This document shows positions 56,924 to 64,000 of a DNA stretch of 64,000 nt, one piece after another. The DNA lies in assembly GCA_963744105.1 (NCBI GenBank), contig CAVUSJ010000006.1, positions 62,001 through 126,000 on the forward strand, read 5' to 3'. A program made the position numbers and the translations under genes. Each line of letters begins with the position of its first letter. Position 1 is the stretch's first letter. The stretch is from DASUPK01 sp963744105. Lineage in GTDB: Bacteria; Actinomycetota; Thermoleophilia; Solirubrobacterales; 70-9. The notes under the pieces were generated by a model that made no database searches, was not told the DNA's origin, and saw nothing but the letters and a program-made list of their open reading frames with translations.

Positions 56924-56956
56924 CGGCGCGGTTTCCGCACGACCCCGTTCAGGGGT
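56915..56956 (+). promoter_or_regulatory. Two hairpins between the leader ORF and cimA
   Basis: GCCGC/GCGGC (56915-56919 with 56923-56927, loop CTA) and ACCCC/GGGGT (56942-56946 with 56952-56956, loop GTTCA). The second is followed by TCATT rather than a U tract. GAAAGG upstream of ATG 56991 serves as a ribosome binding site. Together they could form a cis-acting control region. Confidence 0.35.
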
Positions 56957-56990
56957 TCATTCGCCCACGACGAAGCAGAGAAAGGCAGCA

Positions 56991-58592
56991 ATGAGACAGG
57001 TACTCCTCTACGACACGACTTTGCGGGACGGCATGCAGGGCCAGGGCATGTCGCTCTCGGCTCAGGAGAAGGCCCGTGTGGTCCGCAAGCTCGACGAGCT
57101 CGGCGTCCACTTGATCGAGGCCGGCTTCCCAGGCTCGAACCCGAAGGAGCTCGAGCTCTTCGAGATGCTCGCCGAGGTGGAGCTGCGGCAGGCCTCCGTC
57201 TGCGCCTTCGGCATGACCCGGCGCCGTGGCACCGAGGCCGCCGAGGACGAGGCGCTGCGCCTGCTCGCCACCGGCTTCGCGCCGGTCGTGACCCTGGTCG
57301 GCAAGACCTGGGGCCTCCACCTGGAGAAGGTCACCAAGGTGAGCCGCGAGGAGAACCTGGCGATGATCCGCGACTCGGTCGCGTACCTGGCCAATGCGGG
57401 CAAGCGGGTGATCTACGACGCCGAGCACTTCTTCGACGGCTACCGCGACGACGCGGGCTATGCGCTCGAGTGCCTGAAGGCCGCCGCCGACGCCGGCGCG
57501 GAGAACGTCACGCTCTGTGACACGAACGGCTCCAGCCTGCCCTTCCAGGTCGCCGAGGCCACGAGGGCGATGGTCGAGGCCCTCGACGTACCGGTCGGGA
57601 TCCACACCCACAACGATCTCGAGTGCGCCGTGGCGAACTCGCTGGCGGCCGTGCAGGAGGGCGCGAGCCTCGTGCAGGGCACGATGAACGGGATCGGCGA
57701 GCGGACCGGCAACGCGAACCTGACCTCGATCCTCCCGGATCTGCAGCTCAAGCTCGGCTACGAGTGCGTCGCGAACGAGCAACTGGCGCGGCTCACGGGA
57801 ATCGCCCACTTCATCGACGAGCTCCTCAACATCACTCCGGACCCGGACCAGCCATTCGTCGGCCGGAACGCCTTCGCCCACAAGGGCGGCATGCACGTGG
57901 CGGGCGTCAGCGCCGACGCGCGCACCTTCGAGCACATGGACCCGGCCGAGGTCGGCAACGAGCGGGAGATGGTCGTCTCGGAGCTCTCGGGCAAGGGCAC
58001 TGTCCTCTCCCGGGCCGAGCGGGCGGGGATCCCGCTCGGCGACGAGCAGGCCGCCAAGGCGCTCCGGACCCTGAAGGAACGGGAACACCGCGGCTATCAC
58101 TACGAGGCCGCCGACGCCTCCTTCGAGCTGCTTCTGCGCAAGGAGTCCGAGGATTACGAGCCGCTCTTCCGGCTCGAGGGCTTCCGCGTGCTCGTCGAGA
58201 AGCGGGAGGACGGCAAGGTCGTCACCGAGGCGACGATCAAGGTCTGGGTCGACGGTGAGCGCTACCTGCGCACCGCCGAGGGCAACGGCCCCGTGAACGC
58301 GCTCGACAAGGCCCTGCGCGGCGCGATCAGCGACCGTCACCCGCACTTGGCCGACATCGAGCTCACGAACTACAAGGTCCGCATCCTGGACGAGCACCAC
58401 GGCACCGGCGCGGTGACCCGCGTCCTGCTCGACTCCTCGGACGGCGAGCGGGAATGGGGCTCGATCGGCGTCTCGGAGAACATCATCGAGGCCTCCTGGG
58501 AGGCGCTCGTCGACTCGCTCGAGTACGCCTTCCAGCCCCGCGAAGAGAGCAGCTCACCGAGTGAACGATCAGATCCCGCTCGCACGACCTGA
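56991..58592 (+). CDS. cimA: (R)-Citramalate synthase
   Basis: 533 residues. DRE-TIM barrel starting LLYDTTLRDGMQGQGMSLSA, with DAEHFFDGYRDDAGYALECL, VGIHTHNDLECAVANS, GIGERTGNANLTSILPDLQL and FAHKGGMHV. This combination is that of CimA (the TIGR00977-like group) rather than LeuA. A LeuA-type regulatory domain follows from about 405. It condenses pyruvate and acetyl-CoA, giving 2-oxobutyrate without threonine. LeuC, LeuD and LeuB upstream can process citramalate. Its last 32 bp overlap the next gene. Confidence 0.9.
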   Translation: MRQVLLYDTTLRDGMQGQGMSLSAQEKARVVRKLDELGVHLIEAGFPGSNPKELELFEMLAEVELRQASVCAFGMTRRRGTEAAEDEALRLLATGFAPVVTLVGKTWGLHLEKVTKVSREENLAMIRDSVAYLANAGKRVIYDAEHFFDGYRDDAGYALECLKAAADAGAENVTLCDTNGSSLPFQVAEATRAMVEALDVPVGIHTHNDLECAVANSLAAVQEGASLVQGTMNGIGERTGNANLTSILPDLQLKLGYECVANEQLARLTGIAHFIDELLNITPDPDQPFVGRNAFAHKGGMHVAGVSADARTFEHMDPAEVGNEREMVVSELSGKGTVLSRAERAGIPLGDEQAAKALRTLKEREHRGYHYEAADASFELLLRKESEDYEPLFRLEGFRVLVEKREDGKVVTEATIKVWVDGERYLRTAEGNGPVNALDKALRGAISDRHPHLADIELTNYKVRILDEHHGTGAVTRVLLDSSDGEREWGSIGVSENIIEASWEALVDSLEYAFQPREESSSPSERSDPARTT

Positions 58593-59718
58593 GCTCGGCC
58601 CGCGCGAGGAGGAGCTGCTGCTGGAGGTCGTTCGCTCCGGCTCGCTCTCGCTGGGGCCGAAGCTCGAGCAGTTCGAGCACGACTTCTCGGACTGGATCGG
58701 CGGGGAGGTCTACGCGGTAGCCGTCTCGAGCGGGACCGCCGCGCTTCATCTCGGCGTGCGGGCCAAGGGGTGGTCGGAGGGCGCCGAGATCGTGACCAGC
58801 CCACTGAGCTTCGTCGCCTCGACCAACTGCCTTCTCTACGAGGGAGCGACGCCCGTCTTCGCGGACATCGACCCGGTCACCCTCAACCTCGACCCCGAGA
58901 AGGCTGCCGAAGCGGTGGGCGAGAAGACGGCCGGCCTCCTACCGGTGCACATCTTCGGCTACCCGGCGGACCTGCCGGCGTTCGGCGCGCTTGTCAAGCA
59001 GCACGGGCTCGGCATGCTCGAGGACGCCTGCCAGGCGCTTGGCGCGATCGACAGCACGGGCGCCAAGGTCGGCACGGACGGGAACCCGGCCACCTTCGCC
59101 TTCTACGCCAACAAGCAGATGACCACGGGTGAGGGCGGGATCCTCGTCACCCCCGATCAGGAGGTCGCGGAGGCCGTCCGCAGCGAGCGCAACCAGGGTC
59201 GCGCGCCGGACATGGAGCAGGTCGAGCACGACCGGCTGGGCTTCAACTACCGGCTCACCGACCTCCACGCGGCGATCGGAATCGCCCAGCTGGAGCGACT
59301 GGAGGAGATGCTCAACGCCCGAGACAACGTCGCGGCCCTGTACCGGGAGCGGCTCACACAGCTCGGCGCCGAGCCCGCGGGAGATCACGACGACCACGAC
59401 ATCGTCCTGCCCTGCGAGAACCGCGGCGACGAGCGCCGCAGCTGGTTCGTGTTCTGCATCCAGCTGCCGGATGGGACCGACCGCAACGCGGTGATCAAGT
59501 CCCTCGCCTCGAACGGCATCGCCTCGAAGGCCTACCTGCCCTGCATCCACCTGCTGCCGCCATACCGGGAGCGCTTCGGCTTCGAGGGCGGCGAGTTCCC
59601 GATCGCGGAGAGGGTCGCCGAGCGCTCCCTGGCGCTCCCATTCTTCACCTCGATGACGGAATCTCAGGTCGATCGAGTCTGCACGGCGCTGGGCGAAGCG
59701 CTCGGAATCCAACCCTAG
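58561..59718 (+). CDS. DegT/DnrJ/EryC1-family aminotransferase
   Basis: 385 residues from GTG 58561, overlapping cimA by 32 bp. Fold type I sugar aminotransferase: IPLARPELGPREEELL, AVSSGTAALHLGVRA, VTSPLSFVASTNCLLYEGA, LEDACQALGA and the PLP Lys in FAFYANKQMTTGEGG. These enzymes aminate nucleotide-linked ketosugars for surface glycans. Placement between cimA and argH is unusual; a role with an amino acid precursor is possible but unsupported. No sugar genes are adjacent. Confidence 0.88.
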   Translation: MNDQIPLARPELGPREEELLLEVVRSGSLSLGPKLEQFEHDFSDWIGGEVYAVAVSSGTAALHLGVRAKGWSEGAEIVTSPLSFVASTNCLLYEGATPVFADIDPVTLNLDPEKAAEAVGEKTAGLLPVHIFGYPADLPAFGALVKQHGLGMLEDACQALGAIDSTGAKVGTDGNPATFAFYANKQMTTGEGGILVTPDQEVAEAVRSERNQGRAPDMEQVEHDRLGFNYRLTDLHAAIGIAQLERLEEMLNARDNVAALYRERLTQLGAEPAGDHDDHDIVLPCENRGDERRSWFVFCIQLPDGTDRNAVIKSLASNGIASKAYLPCIHLLPPYRERFGFEGGEFPIAERVAERSLALPFFTSMTESQVDRVCTALGEALGIQP

Positions 59719-59721
59719 ACT
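59716..59721 (+). promoter_or_regulatory. -10-like TAGACT overlapping the DegT gene stop, before argH
   Basis: TAGACT includes the stop, then 7 nt to ATG 59729; no ribosome binding site. Confidence 0.45.
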
Positions 59722-59728
59722 CCGGATC

Positions 59729-61099
59729 ATGTCCCGCTTCGGCGAAGAACAGGATCCGCTGTTCAGGCGAATCAACTCCTCGATCTCCTTCGACTGGCGC
59801 CTTGCGTCATTCGACATCGAGCAGTCAAAGGCGCACGCCCGCGCGCTGGCCAAGCTCGGTGTGCTCGACGAGGCGGAGCTCTCTCAGATCACGGAGGGGC
59901 TCGACCAGGTGGGCGGCGAGCTCGAAGCGAACAGGTTCGAGTTCCGCGAGGACGACGAGGACATCCACATGGCGATCGAGCGGCGGCTCACCGAGCTGAT
60001 CGGCCCGCTCGGCGGCAAGCTCCACACCGCCCGGTCGCGAAACGACCAGGTCGCGACCGATCTCTCCCTGCTGGTCCGGGCGCACGCGGCGCGTGCCATC
60101 GCCCTGCTCGAGAGCCTGATGGAGACGCTCGTCGCCCAGGCCGAGACCCACAGGGACTGGCCGGCTCCTTCATATACGCACCTGCAGCGCGCTCAGCCGG
60201 TCTACCTGGGCCACCACCTGCTCGCCTACTTCTGGATGTTCCAGCGCGACGCGAAGCGCTTCTTCCGCGCCGCCGAGGCGACGACCGACATGCCGGCCGG
60301 CTCCGGCGCGCTGGCCGGGCTCAACTGGGACGTCGACCGCGACGCCCTCGCCGCCGACCTGGGCTTCGAGCGGCCCTATCCCAACTCCCTGGACGCCGTC
60401 TCGAACCGGGACTTCGCCCTCGACTACCTATCGGCCGCCTCGATCTGCGCGATGCACCTCTCGCGGCTTGGGTCGGAGATCGTGCTCTGGTCGAGTCAGG
60501 AGTTCGGCTTCTGCGAGCTCCCGGACTCCTTCGCCTCGGGCTCGAGCATCATGCCCCAGAAGAAGAACCCGGACGCCGCCGAGCTGCTTCGCGGGAAGGC
60601 CCCCAGGATCGCGTCCTCGTTCCAGAGCCTGCTCGGGACCATGCACGCGCTGCCGCTCGCGTACAGCAAGGACCTTCAGGAGGACAAGGAGCCCCTCTTC
60701 GACGCGGTCGACAACCTGGAGCTCTGCCTGGCGGCCGCCACCGGGATGCTCGGCGGGATCAGCTTCAACCGCGACCGCCTCGCGGCGGCCGCCGGCGACG
60801 AGATGCTGGCCGCGACCGACCTCGCCGATGCGCTCGTCCAGCACGGCGTGCCCTTCCGCGAGGCGCACGGCCTGGTCGGCGGCCTCGTGAAGGCGGCCGT
60901 GGACTCGGGCAGGCCGCTGTCGGAGCTCGCCGACTCCGAGCTCGACGGCGTCCCCGATGACGCCAAGCAGGCGGTCCGGCGAGCGCTCGAGTCCGGCCGG
61001 ACGATCGAGTCGAAGGTCTCGGCGGGCGGCACCTCGTCGGCCCGACTCGGCGAGCAACTCGAGCGGGCGCGCGAGGCGCTCGCCGCGCTGCAAGCGTGA
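59729..61099 (+). CDS. argH: Argininosuccinate lyase
   Basis: 456 residues. Fumarase/aspartase superfamily: FDWRLASFDIEQSKAHARAL, HTARSRNDQVATD, YTHLQRAQPVYLGHHLLAY and the mobile loop SGSSIMPQKKNPDAAELLRGK, with the catalytic Ser. It cleaves argininosuccinate to arginine and fumarate. argG and other arg genes are not nearby. Its stop overlaps aag (GTGA). Confidence 0.95.
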   Translation: MSRFGEEQDPLFRRINSSISFDWRLASFDIEQSKAHARALAKLGVLDEAELSQITEGLDQVGGELEANRFEFREDDEDIHMAIERRLTELIGPLGGKLHTARSRNDQVATDLSLLVRAHAARAIALLESLMETLVAQAETHRDWPAPSYTHLQRAQPVYLGHHLLAYFWMFQRDAKRFFRAAEATTDMPAGSGALAGLNWDVDRDALAADLGFERPYPNSLDAVSNRDFALDYLSAASICAMHLSRLGSEIVLWSSQEFGFCELPDSFASGSSIMPQKKNPDAAELLRGKAPRIASSFQSLLGTMHALPLAYSKDLQEDKEPLFDAVDNLELCLAAATGMLGGISFNRDRLAAAAGDEMLAATDLADALVQHGVPFREAHGLVGGLVKAAVDSGRPLSELADSELDGVPDDAKQAVRRALESGRTIESKVSAGGTSSARLGEQLERAREALAALQA

Positions 61100-61686
61100 A
61101 CCGCGGCTTCTTCGACCGCTCCGTCCACCAGGTGGCACGCGAGCTGATCGGCTGCGAGCTCCGCGTCGGTGAGACCGCCGGCGTGATCGTCGAGACCGAG
61201 GCCTACGAGGAAAGCGACCCGGCCTGCCACGCCTACATCGGCCGGACGGCGCGCAACGAGGTCCTCTTCGGGCCCCCAGGGCACGCCTACGTCTACCTCT
61301 CCTACGGGATCCACAGCCTGCTCAACTTCGTCACCGAGCCGGAGGGGACCGCGTCGGCGGTGTTGATCCGGGCGCTCGAGCCCACCGACGGAATCGAGCT
61401 GATGCGTGAGCGCCGCGGACGGGATGAGCTCGAGCACCTCTGCTCGGGGCCCGGCAAGCTGAGCGAGGCGCTCGGGGTTGGCATCTCCCTCAACGGCGCG
61501 GACCTCTTCCGGCCGCCCTTCGAGCTTTCGCCGGCTGAGCGCAGCGATATGGCGATGGAGATCACCTCCTCGCCCCGGATCGGGATCACGAAGGCCGCGG
61601 AGCTGCCCTGGCGCTACTGCGTCGCCGGCAGCCGCTTCGTCTCGAAGCCCTGGCCCGACCTCAGCATGGCCAGCCGAGCTGCGTAG
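61096..61686 (+). CDS. 3-Methyladenine DNA glycosylase (AAG/MPG type)
   Basis: 196 residues from GTG 61096. FFDRSVHQVARELIGCEL, VIVETEAYEESDPACHAY, FGPPGHAYVYLSYGIHSLLNF and SGPGKLSEALGV are family signatures, including the Glu that activates water. It excises alkylated purines, producing abasic sites that endonuclease IV (nfo, 9 kb) can cut. Coupled to argH by a 4-bp overlap. Confidence 0.92.
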   Translation: MNRGFFDRSVHQVARELIGCELRVGETAGVIVETEAYEESDPACHAYIGRTARNEVLFGPPGHAYVYLSYGIHSLLNFVTEPEGTASAVLIRALEPTDGIELMRERRGRDELEHLCSGPGKLSEALGVGISLNGADLFRPPFELSPAERSDMAMEITSSPRIGITKAAELPWRYCVAGSRFVSKPWPDLSMASRAA

Positions 61687-61689
61687 AAC

Positions 61690-64000
61690 CTAGAGACCAG
61701 TACCGCCGGTGCCGCCGGTGCCGCCGCCGGTGGCTCCACCGCCGCCACCGCCGCCACCGCCCGCGGCGGGCGCGCTGGTGTTGCCGCCACCGCCGCCACC
61801 GCCTCCGCCACCTCCGGCGGAACCGGAAGAGCCGGAGCCGCTTGAGTAGCTGGAGGAGCCTGAGGAGTAGGACGGGGTGTAGGAGCTGGAAGAGGAGCTG
61901 CTCGAGCTCGAGCTGCCGCCGTGCTTCTCGGCGGCCTTGTGCTGGGAGTAGATGTTCTCGATCGCCGACATGATCCGGCCCCAGATCAGCGCCGGATAGG
62001 TGCCGCCGTCGACGGGGCCGCCGTTGTAGTCGGTCGTCATCGGCGTGTTGGTGTCCGCGTGGCCCACCCAGACGCAGGTCGTGAAGTGCTCGTCGCCGCC
62101 GCAGAACCAGGCGTCGCCGTTGTTCTCGGTCGTGCCGGTCTTGCCCCATTCGGCGCTGTCGCCGAACTGGGCGAGCTTGCCGGTTCCCTCGAGGACGTTG
62201 AGGTGCAGGATGCCCTTGATCGTCGAGGCGACGCTGGGGGACAGGACACGGTCGGCCTTGGTCTTGTTCTCCGCCACCGTCTTGCCGTTGGGGTCGGTGA
62301 TCTTGTCGATCGCCACCGGCGCGAGGTCATAGAGACTGTTGTTGGGCCCGGCGGTGGCATCGAGGTTCCCACCGACCCGCTGCCCGCCGTGGGAGATCGT
62401 CGTGTAGGCATAGGCCATCTCCAGCGGGGTGACGCCCGGGTCGATCGCGCCGAGGACCATCGACGGGTTGGTCGAGAACTTTGTCCCGATGCCCATGCGG
62501 TGCGCCGTCCGGGCGATCGCCTTCGTGCCGCCCTTGACGGCCGGGCTTCCGCCGCAGCCCCGGACGCACCGGTCGGTATTGCCGAGCGCCACCTCCGCGT
62601 AGCAGGAGTTGTCCGAATGGATGGTGCAGTTTTCGAGGCTCGAGCTCCCGTAGTACTCGTCGCCATAGTTGTGGACGTCGAAATACTCGTTCTTGGAGTG
62701 CGGAACCTTGAAGATCTTCTCGTTCGAGGTGTACGTCGTACTCGGCGAGATGCCCTGACCCAGCGCCGTCGCCAGCGTGAAGGGCTTGAACGACGAGCCC
62801 GGCTGCCGGTGCCCGTTGGTCGCCAGGTTGAACGGGTGGTTCCTGAAGTCGTTGCCGCCCACCATCGCCCTGACCTCGCCGGTGGCGTTGTCGATCACAA
62901 CGACCGAGGCGGTGGGCGCGACGCCGGAGAGCGTGCTCTGCGCGATGTCCTGCGCGGTGTTCTGCATGTCCAGGTCGATCGAGCTCTGGACCTGGAGGCC
63001 ACCGCCGAACGCGCGGCCGGGGCCGTAGAGATCGACGACCTGCTGGCGCAGCCAGGATGTGAAGTAGGGGGAGAGCGACTCGTCGGTCGGGCGCTCGATG
63101 TCCGAGGCGACCGGGATCTGCGTCGCGATCGCCTGGTTGTATTCCGTCTCCGGGAAGTCGCCCTGGTCCAGCATGTCCTTCAGGACGAGGTTGCGCCGGT
63201 CCATGGCCGCCTGGGGATTGATGCGCGGAGAGAAGGCCGAGGGCGACGCGATGATCCCGGCGAGCATCGCGGACTCGGGCGCCGTCAGATACTTCGCGCA
63301 CGGGTCGTCGTTGCCCTGGCCGCAGTTGGGATGCCCCTCCTGGGCGAGCTGCTTGCCGAAGTAGGTGCGCGCCGCCGCCTCGATCCCGTAGGCCCCCTCG
63401 CCGAAGTAGATGGTGTTGAGGTACTCGGTGAGGATCTTGTCCTTGGTCCACTGGCGTTCCAGGTGGTAGGCGAGCGCCGCCTCGCGGAACTTCTCGAAGA
63501 CGGTTCTCGAGCCCTGCGCCTCGAGCGCGTTCTTCACGAACTGCTCGGTGATCGTCGAGGCGCCCTGGGTGGACCCGCCGGGCAGGACGTCGGCGAGACC
63601 CGCTCGGAACATCCCCTGGATGTCGACTCCGTTGTGCTCGTAGAAGCGCTTGTCCTCGATCGCCACCGCGGCCTGCTTCATGTAGGGAGAGATCTGATCC
63701 GAGTCGACGAGCACACGATTGTTGTTGTTGAGGAGCGTGCCGATCTTGTTGCCCTGGTCGTCGAGGACGACCGAGTTCTTGGCCTCGGCGAACTCCTTCT
63801 TGTTCTCCAGCTGAGGCAGGTCCTGCGAGATCGCCATCATCATCCCGAAGAAGGTCGAGACGATTGCGAGCAGACCGAGGCCGCCGAGGATGATCAGCAG
63901 GCGGAGCTTCTTGATCCGGCCGGGCTTCGGCTTGCGTGGACGCCGTGAGCTGATTCGGCGCGGCAGTCGCGGGGGAGGAGGCTTGCCGTCGCCGCCGGTT
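61690..64000 (-). CDS. Class A penicillin-binding protein, N-terminus beyond the window
   Basis: At least 769 codons; the frame is open to the window edge, where a Pro/Arg/Lys-rich cytoplasmic tail and a membrane helix (LLIILGGLGLLAIVSTFFG) are read, so no start is given. GT51 glycosyltransferase motifs: AIEDKRFYEHNGVD with the catalytic Glu, GGSTQGASTITEQFVKN, and LTEYLNTIYFGEGAYGIEAA. Transpeptidase motifs: GSSFKPFTLAT (SxxK), HSDNSCYAEV (SxN) and EWGKTGTTENN (KTG). After about residue 670 of the visible part comes a Ser run then a Gly/Ala/Thr-rich tail, likely extracellular. It polymerises and crosslinks peptidoglycan. Confidence 0.93.
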   Translation of the reverse strand, partial: TGGDGKPPPPRLPRRISSRRPRKPKPGRIKKLRLLIILGGLGLLAIVSTFFGMMMAISQDLPQLENKKEFAEAKNSVVLDDQGNKIGTLLNNNNRVLVDSDQISPYMKQAAVAIEDKRFYEHNGVDIQGMFRAGLADVLPGGSTQGASTITEQFVKNALEAQGSRTVFEKFREAALAYHLERQWTKDKILTEYLNTIYFGEGAYGIEAAARTYFGKQLAQEGHPNCGQGNDDPCAKYLTAPESAMLAGIIASPSAFSPRINPQAAMDRRNLVLKDMLDQGDFPETEYNQAIATQIPVASDIERPTDESLSPYFTSWLRQQVVDLYGPGRAFGGGLQVQSSIDLDMQNTAQDIAQSTLSGVAPTASVVVIDNATGEVRAMVGGNDFRNHPFNLATNGHRQPGSSFKPFTLATALGQGISPSTTYTSNEKIFKVPHSKNEYFDVHNYGDEYYGSSSLENCTIHSDNSCYAEVALGNTDRCVRGCGGSPAVKGGTKAIARTAHRMGIGTKFSTNPSMVLGAIDPGVTPLEMAYAYTTISHGGQRVGGNLDATAGPNNSLYDLAPVAIDKITDPNGKTVAENKTKADRVLSPSVASTIKGILHLNVLEGTGKLAQFGDSAEWGKTGTTENNGDAWFCGGDEHFTTCVWVGHADTNTPMTTDYNGGPVDGGTYPALIWGRIMSAIENIYSQHKAAEKHGGSSSSSSSSSSSYTPSYSSGSSSYSSGSGSSGSAGGGGGGGGGGGNTSAPAAGGGGGGGGGATGGGTGGTGGTGL

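Noticed and set aside
1..64000. tRNA, rRNA, CRISPR array, transposase, integrase or prophage
   Set aside because: None recognised on either strand. The window reads as ordinary core chromosome.

Overview
This is a GC-rich, gene-dense chromosomal window from an actinobacterium. The best fit is a deep-branching lineage such as Thermoleophilia/Solirubrobacterales. That placement is inferred from a c-di-AMP riboswitch in front of a resuscitation-promoting factor, a mycobacterial-type SerC, long SerA, class I KARI, classical Men genes, an F420-type (DDN) nitroreductase, GTG/TTG starts and many apparently leaderless genes. I see no rRNA, tRNA, CRISPR, phage or insertion sequence. Nearly all DNA is coding. 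Convergent neighbours often overlap at their 3' ends.

Layout. 1-8.4 kb: LysR tail; c-di-AMP riboswitch plus Rpf cell-wall hydrolase; alpha/beta hydrolase; SixA-like phosphatase; dnaE; a Cys-rich unknown; a lipoprotein transglycosylase. 8.4-12 kb: VOC protein and endonuclease IV, whose start codon overlaps that of divergent gltX; HDOD/HD-LuxR regulator; VanZ-like protein. 12.2-18.2 kb: Rrf2 regulator-cysK-cysE, a lipoprotein, pcrA-folD. 18.3-20.4 kb: four tandem paralogous small membrane proteins. 20.4-26.6 kb: GMC oxidoreductase with a small membrane protein; gatC-gatA-zincin-gatB and a zinc-ribbon membrane protein. 26.6-28.9 kb: DUF2304-GT2 fusion divergent from a UDP-sulfoquinovose synthase. 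28.9-39.7 kb: ilvBN, menF, menDCAB on the minus strand, menE and ilvC. 39.7-48.4 kb: cupin, two DUF4389-like genes, serC-serA, a quinone oxidoreductase, two secreted RTX-like proteins around two membrane proteins. 48.4-61.7 kb: leucine leader peptide, leuA, XRE-cupin regulator, leuC-leuD-methyltransferase-leuB, ilvE, a short leader ORF, cimA, a DegT aminotransferase, argH and aag. The end holds a class A penicillin-binding protein cut by the window edge.

Together the genes encode most of branched-chain amino acid synthesis. IlvBN, IlvC and IlvE serve all three amino acids, LeuABCD serve leucine, and CimA gives a threonine-independent entry to isoleucine. IlvD is not in the window. Also encoded are menaquinone synthesis from chorismate to demethylmenaquinone (MenF, D, C, E, B, A; no MenG, MenH or thioesterase), serine and cysteine synthesis, and indirect Gln/Asn-tRNA synthesis (GltX plus GatCAB).

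The most interesting signals are regulatory or architectural. (1) A TANNNT -10-like hexamer sits 5-8 nt before many start codons with no ribosome binding site, and at six junctions its TAG is the upstream stop codon. (2) A Leu-rich leader precedes leuA and a second leader-like ORF precedes cimA. (3) A trans-aconitate-methyltransferase-like gene is embedded in the leu operon and a minimal zincin in the gat operon. (4) Two genes have no usual start codon and lie in frame just after an upstream stop.
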